NCBI GenBank assembly: GCA_027625915.1 | Contig: JANTQA010000023.1 | Location: forward strand, 14,322,001-14,386,000 | Direction of reading: 5' to 3' | Origin: Anaeramoeba flamelloides | Taxonomy: Eukaryota; Metamonada; Anaeramoebidae | DNA: 64,000 bases | Part shown: positions 12,086-22,291 of the stretch, in pieces | Numbering within the stretch: position 1 is the stretch's first letter | How the letters are laid out: each line of letters begins with the position of its first letter | Translations under genes and position numbers: made by a program | Notes under the pieces: generated by a model | Database searches by the model: none | Seen by the model: only the letters and a program-made list of their open reading frames with translations | Told to the model about the DNA's origin: nothing

Positions 12086-12709
12086 GCCGTTAGGTTTTCC
12101 AGAATTTAAAAGAATTGAGTAAAATCTTAGATTTTTCTCTATTCTTTTTGAATTCTGGAAAACCGCCGTTAGCTTTTCTTGAGTTTTCTGTTTATGTGTA
12201 AAGTGTTCTAGGTTTTTTTTACTTTAGAAATAAACCGAAAATTTTAATAAATTTTCTGTTTATTTCTAAAGTAAAAAAAACCTAACGAAAATCGATAGAT
12301 TTTACATATAAAACAGAAAACTCAAGAAAAGCTAGGCACTTGACGGCACTTGTCGTTAGGTTTTTTTTAATTTGAGAAATAAACTGTAATTTTATAAATT
12401 TTCCGTTTATTTCTCAAATTAAAAAAAACCTAGGCACTTTCCGTTAGGTTTTCTAGAATATAAAAGAATTGAGTTAAATCTTTGATTTTTCTCTATTCTT
12501 TTTGAATTCTAGAAAACCGCCGTTAGCTTTTCTTGAGTTTTCTGTTTATGTGTAAAGTGTTCTATGTTTTTTTTACTTTTGAAATAAGCCGAAAATTTTA
12601 ATAAATTTTCTGTTTATTTCTAAAGTAAAAAAAACCTAACGAAAATCCATAGATTTTACATATAAAATAGAAAACCTCAAGAAAAGCTAGGCACTTGACG
12701 GTACTTGCC
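12086..12709. repeat. Array of nested hairpin modules (CGTTAG...CTAGGCAC)
   Basis: At least five perfect or near-perfect hairpins lie in tandem. Module 1 has arms GGTTTTCCAGAATTTAAAAG and its complement. Module 2 is a double hairpin with outer arms GCTTTTCTTGAGTTTTCTGT and inner arms TTTTTACTTTAGAAATAAAC. Module 3 has arms TTTAATTTGAGAAATAAAC. Modules 1 and 2 then recur with minor differences. Modules typically begin CGTTAG and end CTAGGCAC, with GC-richer linkers such as CTTGACGGCACTTG. Related pieces occur at 13105-13205 and 17101-17365. No protein is coded. The family is not recognised. Confidence 0.8.
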
Positions 12710-13104
12710 CAATTTCTAAATTTTTGTTTAGAAATTTCAATAAAGAATCATAATTTTCTTAATCACAAACCAATGACAAAAATAAATAATGAGTCTTTAT
12801 TACGAATAATATCAAGAATGTTATTCTTATTGTTTTTGTTAATTTGAATGAATTCTTTAACCAAATTCTTCGATTTTCTTTCTAGAATTGGTAGTCACAT
12901 AAAAAATGATCGATATCTTCATCTATTTCTAGGATAAATATTTTTTGCATAAATTGCAAGATTTTGTTTTTATGTTATTCTTATCATAAAAATAAGAATA
13001 CCTGTTTAGGTAATTTGTAAAATTTCTTAGTTTTGAGATGGAAGCAGAACACTTCCATTTCAAACTATTTTTTGTTGGTAGATTGTTTTTATTTTAAGAA
13101 CTGA

Positions 13105-13205
13105 AAAGAAAATTTCAAAAATTTTCTTTTTCATTTTTTAAATTAAAAAAAAACCTAGGCACTGGGCGGCACTGGGCGGAACTCGAAGGAACTTGACGAC
13201 ACGAC
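13105..13205. repeat. Hairpin-module fragment inserted in the LINE relic
   Basis: It contains an AAATTTT palindromic arm, then TTTAAATTAAAAAAAAACC and CTAGGCAC, the module border. Next comes a GC-rich direct repeat GGCACTGGGC-GGCACTGGGC and GGAACTTGACGAC, resembling the linkers of the 12.1-kb array. It interrupts the coding order of the LINE, so it arrived after the LINE. Confidence 0.6.
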
Positions 13206-13451
13206 TGTTTATTTATATTGTTATGATACCAAATATTTTTAAAATATTCTTGACCTTTCCATCCAGAGCTGTTGATTATTAGATATTCTCTAAATTGATT
13301 AAGATTTACATCTAATAATTGTAAGTTTTCTACTTTCTCAATTGACATTTTTATTATCTTTTTTTGAAAACTTTATAATTTTTTGGATATATATGCTCAA
13401 AACCAAGAATTTCTAATTTACTTTTGAGTTTAAATCTTCATTTATAAACTA

Positions 13452-13973
13452 AATTCCAAAAAATTGGACACAGCTTAAACTCTTGAAAGAATAACAATAC
13501 CACACTTTACATTCAATTTGGGAATATTTTTGATTTTACAAACTATTTCATTTTTGGTATTTGTTGTTTTGTCTTCATTTCTTTTTTTCCAGTTATGTAA
13601 TCTATTTCGTTAGATCTGTTATTTTTTTTCGATGGTTGATAGAAGGTTAGAGTTGGGTTTGTTTAATTGAAAAATGAAATACAATTTAGTTGATGGTATC
13701 TTATCAATTGATCGATCAACAATTGTTGGTGAAATTTCAACAAATTTACCAATACATTTTTTGTTCTGTTCGTTTTATTATTTTGGACAAACATTTTTTT
13801 TTTTTTAATTTTATATTTTTTTCTTTTATTTAGATTAAAATGATTACTTATTGTAACATTAATAATATGTAACTTAAATGTGTTTTTATATTAGGCTTGA
13901 AAAAATATATTTAAATTGAGGGGTTTTTTTTGCCTATTTTTGATTTTGGGTGTGTACAAATTTTTGGAATGGG
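13452..13973 (-). mobile_element. Mariner/pogo-like non-autonomous transposon, copy M1
   Basis: The ends are ATTCCAAAAAATTGGACACA and GTGTACAAATTTTTGGAAT, a TIR pair of about 20 bp. The interior matches copies at 36437-36946 and 60562-61087: ATTTCGTTAGATCTG, GATGGTTGATAGAAGG and TTGATGGTATCTTATCA occur in all. On the minus strand an eroded coding remnant reads like a deleted transposase, but no catalytic residues could be identified. It sits inside the LINE relic. Confidence 0.7.
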
Positions 13974-15145
13974 ATTTAGATTGAAATTCTTAATTGGTCT
14001 ATTTTTGCGTCAGTTTTCTCAATTATTTTAGGAGAATGTGGATAAATTTTTAAAAATTTTGTGACTTTTTTATTTATCCAAACATCTAATTGTGTTGAAA
14101 TCTTTATGAGATAAATTAAAAATTACTAATCCATAAAATAATTGACTAATGAATATTGATTAAAACATTTGAAAATTTACCCCATTAGCTTAATTTTGCT
14201 GTTTAAAAATCATTTTGATTTTTTTCAATTTATCTTTTACTTTTTTAAAGTTTTTTTGTATAAATGTTTCTCTTTTTCTAACCAAATTCCTAAATATTTT
14301 ATTTCTTATAACTGGATTTATTTTAAGGTTTTATCAATATTTGGATTCATTCCAAATTCTTTGATAATGTTATAAATTATTATCAACTTTTTTTTCAATT
14401 CCTGGGATAGGTACTTCCATTATTAAAATCAAGTCATCTGTAAACATTTGAACATGATAAACTAAATCTTTTAACATTTCAATTGAAAAGTGACTAATAA
14501 ATCCAAACATTAAAGGAGAATGAGGATCTCATTGATAAACACGTATTCCTTCTTTTTTATAATATTTTTGTAGCCAAATTTTGATTTTGTCATTTTTAAA
14601 TATTTATTGAGGGCATAATGAAATAATATATGACTAATTCTGTCAAAGAATTTTTTAATATCAACTGTAACAATAAAAAATTCTTTATTTTTATTTTTTT
14701 TTTGGGTTTTTCAAGTTCAAATAATAAATTTAGAACAGCTATTCTTGGGTTTATTATTTTTTATTAAATCCGAATTGAGAATCTGGAACTAGATTCCAAG
14801 ATTCTTTTATCCCTTGATAAATAAGTTTTAGAAAGAATCTAGCTAAAGTACTATTAATTTGGACCGGTTTATAATTTAAAGGGATTCTTTCATCACCAGA
14901 TTTATATATAAATAAAATATTTCTTTTCCTGTATAAAATTAATTAATTCTTCATTTGTATTATTAATTTATTATAACAATATTTTTTGAACATTTTATAA
15001 AACAAACTACATATTCTTTTTCGTTCTTTTTTTAGGGTCAAATTTGTAAAATTGTATTTTATCAAAATATTTGACTGGAATTTTATATTTTTTAAATAAA
15101 CACACATAATAAACATTATTACTAATTGTCGCAAAATAAAGGTAG

Positions 15146-15319
15146 GAAAATTTTCATTCAGCTTTTCAAAATAATATTTTAAAATCCTGTAGAATATTTA
15201 ATTTTTTAAATCCCAAAAGAAGCTTAAATTATTAATTTCCCTTTTAGAATTTAGTGCTTTAGTGATTCATTTTAATTATTGGGAAGGTGATTTTTTTGGA
15301 AAGCTGAATGAAAATTTTG
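15146..15319. mobile_element. 174-bp MITE with AAAATTTTCATTCAGC termini, copy 1
   Basis: It starts GAAAATTTTCATTCAGCTTT and ends with the complement GGAAAGCTGAATGAAAATTT. A second copy of the same length lies at 25149-25321, sharing GGATGTGATTTTTTT-like text before the right end. It is non-coding and lies between the LINE relic and the CACTACAAGG element. Confidence 0.65.
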
Positions 15320-15337
15320 ATCTTTTTATTTTTCAAT

Positions 15338-15977
15338 TAACAGTATACATAACAATTTTGAAAAAGTTTTACAAATGTATAAGACATTAATGGGAATTGG
15401 AAAAAAAATCAAAGTTTTAAGTGATATTTTTTTCATTTTTAATTGTAAAATTTTTGAAATTTTTATTTGACTTAGTGAGGGGCTATTGTAATCTATTTTT
15501 TTTTTTTAGTCTAAAAAGAATCATATTTTTCAATTTTAAAATAAAATCAAATATTTTTTTCAAAATATATCGCGAAATTAAATTGAAAAAATGATTTTTT
15601 TCTGTTTTTGTAATATTTTTATCATTTTATCTTTTTTTCCATGTCTGAGTTTTTTTATAAATATTCCATGTTTTTTTTTTTATGTATTATGTTTTAACAT
15701 TTATTCTGTATCCATTCTTAATGTTTAATTTAAAGTTTATTAGTTGTAACTAATTTTAAAAAAAAAAATATCCGAAAAAATAGGTGTTTTTTTCAAAAGT
15801 CAGAATTTTGAAAAGGGGGGGTATTAGGATCTTAAATAGTTTGATATATATCTTTTCTTAATTACAGAAAATTATCATAACTTTGAAAAAATAATTTATA
15901 AAAGATGTATAACTGAAATCCAATATGTAGTTTTGGCTAAATTTAATTTTCGAAATTTATTTTTTCCTTGTAGTGTG
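15338..15977 (-). mobile_element. CACTACAAGG transposon, 3' truncated copy
   Basis: In reverse orientation it matches the twin elements at 43025-44427 over about 640 bp. Shared words include CCTTGTAGTG at the end, ACATTGGATTTCAGTTATAC-type text, TTATCATAATTTT and CCATGTTTGGG-like text. The terminal repeat is clear at the right side only; at the left the match fades next to the MITE at 15146-15319. Confidence 0.65.
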
Positions 15978-17100
15978 GCCGTAAAATATATTCAGACTTT
16001 TCTCTTTGTGTAATTGGCAATCTTGTGAAAACTGTTTTTACATAATGATTTTAGATCTTTTTCGAAAAGTTGGGATGGGTTATTTTCTTAAAGTGAGTCA
16101 CAAAAAGTTTTATCAGGTGTAGCTCAAACTACATAAAAACTAGAGTGAGTATAGCGATTTGAGTAACACTTTTAAATCTTTTGTTCTGTGCTTTTTAAAA
16201 CAACTCACGTGAAAGAGTAGCTTTTCAAAATCAAAAACTTAATAAGAAATTGAAAAAGAGTTTTATTTCGATAATTTAAGGATTATAATCAATTTAGAGT
16301 TGATTTATAAACTCTAATTCCTTCAATAAGTACTCTAAAAATATATGAATTAAAAAAATTTAAAATTTTTTGTTTAATTGTTTCTGGTTCTCTGATAAGA
16401 ACACATTGAAAATTTTCACATTGTGAATTATATTTCTCTTAAAATGAATTTCAAAGAAACAATTAAAGCACATATACTATTCTAGCCAAGTATTGTGGAA
16501 AATATAACAACACAAAATTCAGGCAGGTTTCTAGGAATAAATTTCTGTAAAAATACTAAAATTTAAAAAAATCATGTGTGATCAATTCCTTGAAATAAAT
16601 TGGCATTAAGAGTAATGATCTAGATTATTAGTTTTATCTAAATTGTCATAAAATACCCTTTTAAAATAAATCGAATAACTTTTGGTATCACTTAATTAAT
16701 TTTTCATTTCTAAAAAATTGATTGAAGAAGGAACCATTACACGATCATGAAAAAATTTTTTCAAAAAAAAATTAAACATTTGCTAATTTTTGACTTTTTG
16801 ATAACTTCACTTATAATAATCACTATTGATTAATAAAGGATCTTGGATCAAAAATTATTTTTTGAGATATTTAACAATTTAAGTTGGAAAATCCAATTTC
16901 CCAGGTTCTAGTAAGATTTTTTTCAAATTTAATAGTAAAAAATTTGATTATTTTTCTCTTCACAGTTAAGGTGTTATAATCATAAATTTTAAAAGCATTG
17001 GAAATTTAATAAATATCCTTCAAACGGATAACCAATTATTTTGACTATTCAAGAATTATTTATTGATATAAATTGAAAAAAATATTGTTTTTTTGATTTT
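15978..17100. other. AT-rich intergenic DNA, nothing recognised
   Basis: No open frame with conserved-looking translation, no RNA gene and no repeat shared with the rest of the window was detected by eye. Confidence 0.4.
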
Positions 17101-17365
17101 GCGTTAGGTTTTTTTTAATTTTTGAAATAAACCGAAAAATTTTGAAATTTTCTTTTAATTTCTTAAATTAAAAAAAAGCTAGGCACTCTACGGACACTTC
17201 CGTTAGGTTTTTTTTAATTTTTAAAATGGACCGAAAATTTAATAAATTTTCGGTTTATTCCAAAAAGTAAAAAAAAACGCCGTTAGCTTTTCCAAAATTT
17301 AAAAGAATTGAGTAAAATCAAAGATTTTTCTCTATTCTTTTGAATTCTGGAAAAGCTAGGCACTC
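17101..17365. repeat. Second hairpin-module array
   Basis: Three hairpins stand in a row. The first two carry arms related to module 3 of the 12.1-kb array (GTTAGGTTTTTTTTAATTT and its complement around an AAATTTT turn). The third repeats module 1 (GCTTTTCCAAAATTTAAAAG, with TTCTGGAAAAGCTAGGCACT on the other side). Borders CGTTAG and CTAGGCAC are preserved, with linker CTCTACGGACACTTC. Confidence 0.75.
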
Positions 17366-18299
17366 TCAATAATTATCATCAGGAATTTTTTTTCTTTGTT
17401 TCAGTTTTATTAGATGAGTACAATGTTTTCAAAACTATTCGTTATTATCTATCAAACTAAATATCTCCAAGTTGAATTAAACTATAATTCATTCTTCAGT
17501 TTATTTGTAATTTTTTACCCGAAAAAAGCCTTTTTTTCTTGAAAAGAGACTTTTAAAAAAGTTGGTTATACTAACAACAATAAATACAATATTCACGTGA
17601 ATTTAAAGTTCTGTAATTTTGATTATATTGTGAATAAACTTTATTATTCAAGATGAAAGGTTAAGGGATGTAGTAGTTTTGTCTAACTTTTTTTTTTCAC
17701 TTTTATTTTTTCATGCTAGTCTATTATAAAGTTTTTTGTTGAAAAAAATCATTTTCCCAAATATTTACCAAAATGTATAAATAAAATAAATGAAAATATT
17801 TTCAGAATCTTGTTGAAAAGGTGATGTATGTTTGTTTTAAAGATACTGAGACAATACCAAATTTAAAATGTAAAAAAAAGTGCTTGATTATTTTTAAAAT
17901 TCTCTAAAAAAAAGTTTTATTTCAATTATAAATATTTGTGTGTGTGTATATAATATTATTTAAAACTCAAAATTTTCATTCAGTTATCCGAAATATAAAA
18001 GGAAGAAGAAGAAGATGTGTATAAACCATCTACGCTCCGAACTCTTAAAAGGGCAATTCAGAATATTGTCATATTTAATATATTAAGGGTACTATTTTTA
18101 CTTGGATCGTTTAGATCTGTTTTTTGAAAATCTGAAGATGAAGTTTATTTAATTTATTCATTAATTTGCAGTGTTATTCAAACAAAAGTCAATTATGAAA
18201 AAAATAACAATATCTATATTTATTTTAAGATTTTCTATTGTGACTAAGATTTGTAATTAAGAATTTAAATTTTCAATAAACTATGGTTTTTTAATTAAT
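17366..18299. other. Intergenic region 5' of the 5S rRNA gene
   Basis: Mostly featureless. A short coding-like island (about 18001-18080, plus strand) reads DVYKPSTLRTLKRAIQNIV and is open for about 40 codons, but no start, splice context or family could be assigned. No upstream element for the 5S gene was identified; eukaryotic 5S promoters are internal. Confidence 0.35.
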
Positions 18300-18420
18300 G
18301 TATTCGGCCATACCCAATTTAATAATCCTGGACACATTCCGAACCCAGAAGATCAACGAATTGAGGGCTAAGCTAGTTAGTGAGATGGGGAACCTCTCGC
18401 GAACACTTGGTGCTGAATAC
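18300..18420 (+). rRNA. 5S ribosomal RNA gene
   Basis: The 121-nt segment starts GTATTCGGCCATACCC and ends TGGTGCTGAATAC. The ends pair as the 9-bp helix I (GTATTCGGC with GCTGAATAC). GGCCATACC near the 5' end, GGACACATTCCGAACCC in loop B/helix III and GATGGGGAACC (the internal C-box position) match the eukaryotic 5S pattern. A run of ten T residues follows immediately, as expected for RNA polymerase III termination. It is not next to other rRNA genes in this window. The local GC content is far above the flanks. Confidence 0.93.
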
Positions 18421-18430
18421 TTTTTTTTTT
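18421..18430 (+). terminator. Pol III T-run terminator of the 5S gene
   Basis: Ten consecutive T residues follow the last base of helix I of the 5S rRNA. Runs of four or more T on the coding strand terminate RNA polymerase III. Confidence 0.85.
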
Positions 18431-18777
18431 CAATTCATAGAAAAAAAAAGTTAATAATTTCAATAAAATTTTAATTTCCAAAAATAAAATAATTTAAAAT
18501 CTAATCAAAAAGAAAATAAAAAAATAAATAATCTTAAATTTCCCACCATTTTATTAAAAAATATTAATTCTGTGATAAAAAAATATTTATTCATTAAAAA
18601 CTTTGGCTATATTAATTTTTACATTTTAATCATTTTTTAATAGCTATAAAAACAAAATTTTTTGATACAAAAATACAAATACATCATACATTAACAAAAA
18701 AAGTTATTTTTAATAACAAAATATTTCAAGAGACTTTTTGTAATAATAATAAAATATATGTAATATTATGATATATA

Positions 18778-19487
18778 TAAACTATATTTCAGTCAAAGGG
18801 GTCCGGTTGTATTAGTTAAATACATTCGTTTAAAGGGTTTGCATAGATATTAGAAGAAAAATTTCTTTTACAAATTCTCAAAATTGAAATAATTTTTATG
18901 TATTTTTGATCTTTATTTTTTCGATTATTTTGATAAAATTTAATTAAGCTCCAAAAAAAGTTTTTTATTGCAAGATCAATAGTTACTTGGTAAACATGTG
19001 TTGTTCTAAGGTTATTGAACCCGTGGAAATGATTTTTGAGAAATCATATTTATTTCTATTGGAATTTTATTCGATCTTTTATCCTGATCTTTGATCCTGA
19101 TATTTGTTTAATAAATGTGAAAATTTTTCACTTCATTTTCATTTCCTTTATCAAATAGATACCACAAATAGCAAAACACTTTGTTTGGGTGCTTGATTTC
19201 TAAAAGAAAAATATGGAAAATGAAGTGGAAATTATTTTCTATTTATTATTCAAATACCAGTAGAAGTTCAAAACGAATTTAGTTGGTTTTTCTCAAGAGG
19301 GCCCTAATAATTTGAGTTTTTCAATTTTTAAGAAAATTTATTGATTAATTAGTTTTCTTTCAGACATATATCAACAATACTTTGATTTGTATTATTTTGT
19401 TTGTTTCTGATTGTTTCTTCATAGGTCAATTATATAAAATAATTGATATTTGAAAAAAATGGAGGTCTTTGACTGAAACAAAGTTTA
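18778..19487. mobile_element. 710-bp inverted-repeat DNA transposon (CAGTCAAAGG family), copy 2
   Basis: The left end is TAAACTATATTTCAGTCAAA and the right end TTTGACTGAAACAAAGTTTA. It matches copy 1 at 5201-5908 along its whole length, including the same inner GGTATTTGAAT-type palindrome (about 19095-19260). Because both copies carry that inner element at the same place, it was part of the transposon before the copies separated. No transposase is present. Confidence 0.75.
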
Positions 19488-19871
19488 TTACAAGATTTTT
19501 AATAAAATTAATTTTACGAAATTAATTATTATAAGTTAAAAAATTAGTTTTCTTGAAACTACTTTTAACGAAACTACACATTCGGATATTCTTTCAAAAT
19601 ATTTTATATTTATTTTTAACCCATTATAATTACCAAAACCATTTAAAGAATAAGAAATATATTATAAAAAATTAATTTAAAAAAGTTCATACAACTTATA
19701 ATTGTAAAGTTATTTTCAATACAATATTTTGAAATAGTTTTCTGAATCTAAACGAATTTTTTCTCATTTCTAACTCAGAAATTACTGGTAGGTTCATTAA
19801 AAAAGCATTACATTACTTTGATAAAAATCGGTTTTTTGATCAATTCATTGAAAAATAAAATATTTAAATAA
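19488..19871. other. AT-rich intergenic DNA, nothing recognised
   Basis: No gene, RNA or repeat was supported here. Confidence 0.4.
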
Positions 19872-20210
19872 TTTGATTAGAAAAATTATAATCATTAAAA
19901 ATAGATTCTAGAATAGAAAGTGTTTTTTTTTTAAAAAATCTTTCTGGTGGAAATCTAATATTTATTAAAGTATTTTAATTGTGAATTTTGATAGAATTTA
20001 TATTATAATAATTTTTTATATATATTTAGAGGCAATATATCCATATTTATTGGGATCACATTCAAATTCAAAATCAATTTTCTTATTTTCAAATTCTCAG
20101 TCATTAATTTCTACATATAACTTAAATGGGGTTATTTTTCATTTTTTCTTTTTTCATTTTTTATCTTTTTCTTTAACTTGTTGAAAAGTTAATGATGGTA
20201 ATTGGTCCAT
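19872..20210 (-). pseudogene. Coding-like islands, possibly a decayed or mis-spliced gene
   Basis: Three minus-strand pieces look protein-coding. 20210-20154 starts with ATG and reads MDQLPSLTFQQVKEKDKK. About 20127-20011 reads PFKLYVEIND, a stop, then FEFECDPNKYGYIASKYI. About 19963-19872 reads FPPERFFKKKTLSILESIF and ends in a stop. The composition is unlike the surrounding sequence. A normal GT donor is not seen after the second piece and a stop lies inside it, so a decayed gene is more likely than an active one. The family was not recognised. Confidence 0.25.
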
Positions 20211-20782
20211 AAATTATTCATCAAAAAAAAAAAAGTTAAACAAATCATTTTCATTTTTTTATAGGTATAACATTTCTTTTAAATTTAAAAAAAAATCAAA
20301 AGATCACAAAATATTGTTTTTTAGTTATCCCTAAAAAAAAATTTTTTTTATAACATTTTTATAACAAAATTTCCTTTTAAATGATGATTTTTTCAATTTA
20401 TTTTAAAAAAATCTTCTTATAACAGGTTTATAACATGTTACAAATTTTATAACACATTTTATAACAAACATTTATGTAATAAAAGTTGTTATTATAAAAT
20501 TTTATAATATAATAAACGTTTTTAATACCTTTACAACACGTTTATAACACGTCATAAAAAAACTTTTTTTATCAGGAATCTGTCAAAATAAAAATTCCTT
20601 CAAATAAAAAAAAATATTTTTAAAGGTGGAAAAATAAAAAAAAACAAGTTGATTAAATTCTATTATTTGAGTTTTGAATTGGTCAAATTTCTTTTTAAAA
20701 TCGTTTTTATATTTCAATAATTTTTTTTTTTTTTTTTTTTTTTCCTTTTTTTCGCAAAATCCACTAATAATAGATATTATGT

Positions 20783-22291
20783 CTATATCCCTTAGCACCC
20801 TGGATTTGCCTAAATTTCATCAAGTTTTTTAAATTAGATTTAAAATGATATTGATCTACTAATATATTAATTTTCTTATTTGTCTTTAATCCAGATTTGA
20901 ATTATAATAAAAAGCCAAAATAGTTCAAAGATAAAGTAGTTAAGTTATTGATTTTTTTTTTTGAAATTGAAAAAAAAATAATAATTATTCATTTTTACAT
21001 TTTTTTTAAAGATTTTTATTTTTATTTTATTTTTTTTAAATCAGAAATTTTATTACATTAATAGTAATTCAAATCTCAACACATTAATTTATTAATAATA
21101 ACCACCAAACAATTTTGCTAATTTTATGATAAAAAAATAAATAAAAAAATAAATTACTTTGAAATTTATTTTTTTTTTTTCAGAAAAAAATTCAATAAAT
21201 ATACAATTAAGAGAAAAATGAAATTCATTTCTTTAGGCCAAAATTAAATTTTTAATATGATTAATTTTCTAAAACTTTGATTTAAGCAATAGATAATAAT
21301 TGAAAAACAAAAAAAAAAAAAAAAATTGTAAAATAATTTCAATTTATTAAATTGGAATAAAAAAAATATAAATTACTTTTTTAGTCGATAAAATATTTAT
21401 ACCTAAATTTAAAATAAAATAAAAAATAACTCTTAAATATTATTCCAATATAATAAAATAATCTATTTGAAACCAATTTTTTTATTGCATTTTGTTATTG
21501 GTAAAAATTTGAATAATATATTTGTGATATTTGGATTTTTCCTTAATAAATTAATCCAGATCTTGTTAAATAAGTTCTGATATATGGTCTTTAATTCAAC
21601 AAAATTGTTTATTTTATGTCTAGATTTTAAAAAGTCAAAAATTAAAAAATATTAAAAAAAAAAAAAAAAATCAATTCTTAATCTGACTCGAACTATTGGC
21701 CAAATCATTTAAAATTGAAAAAAAATCTTGTTGAAAAAATTGTAAAATTTTACAATGAAAAAATATTTGATTTTTTTTTCTAATTTAATTTATATTTTTT
21801 TTTTATTTTTAAATTATTTAGAATCTAATATAGATATTGATATTGAATAGTAATCAGTAGATAAAACAAATTTTCTATGTGATGCTATAATAACTTTTAT
21901 AATGAATAAATTATTTAATCAAGTATTTTAGGCAATTTTGGGGTGCAAAGGGCCCCAGAAAAATTTCCAGTAAAGTATGATGTGTTTTAAATGTTAAAAC
22001 TAAGATGTTTTTGATGTCTAGACAAACTTTTCAAAAAAAAAAAAAAAATTTATTTTGACAAAATTTGGAAAAATAATAAAATCACAATAACCAAAAAAAA
22101 ATACCCAATGTTGAAAATTTTTTTTCAAATTATTTTTTATTTTAAGTAACTATACAATTTTTAATAATAAAATTTTCTTTCTAAGATAATTGTTTATTAA
22201 TTCTATACCTTATTATCCTTTGATAACATTTCAAATTAAAATTTTTGTTTGAAATGTTTTTAGGTTATTTGGGGTGCTAAGGGATATATAG
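20783..22291. mobile_element. About 1.5-kb element with CCCTTAGCACCC inverted termini
   Basis: The left terminus CTATATCCCTTAGCACCC is followed by GGATTTGCCTAAA. The right terminus, read on the minus strand, is CTATATATCCCTTAGCACCC followed by AATAACCTAAAA. A third similar end lies inside at 21929-21961 (minus strand CTGGGGCCCTTTGCACCCC, then AATTGCCTAAAA), so a smaller nested or alternative element may end there. No transposase reading frame survives; the interior is AT-rich with long homopolymers. The superfamily is not assigned. Confidence 0.5.

Larger units (their letters stand above)
12720..15140 (-). pseudogene. Degenerate LINE (non-LTR retrotransposon), reverse-transcriptase relic
   Basis: Read right to left, translated pieces give IYKSGDERIPLNYKPVQIN, then PDSQFGFNKK, VDIKKFFDRISH, DPHSPLMFGF and FTDDLILIMEVP. 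These are blocks of a non-LTR reverse transcriptase; FTDD stands where F/YADD is expected. Further on is GWKGQEYF, and near 12.9-13.0 kb a Cys-x2-Cys then HFLCDYQF segment like the post-RT zinc knuckle of LINE ORF2. The frame is interrupted by many stops and shifts, by a mariner-type element (13452-13973) and by a hairpin-module fragment (13105-13205). It is an old dead copy. Confidence 0.75.

Noticed and set aside
12086-12709. Resemblance of GTTAGG...CCTAAC hairpins to integron attC sites
   Set aside because: Border words match loosely, but the context is a eukaryotic nuclear region with introns, there is no integrase or cassette gene, and the stems are A/T runs. Coincidence of a short palindromic word is more likely.
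12086-17365. CRISPR-like array
   Set aside because: The repeats are palindromic modules of differing sequence and length, not identical short repeats with unique spacers, and no cas-like gene is present.
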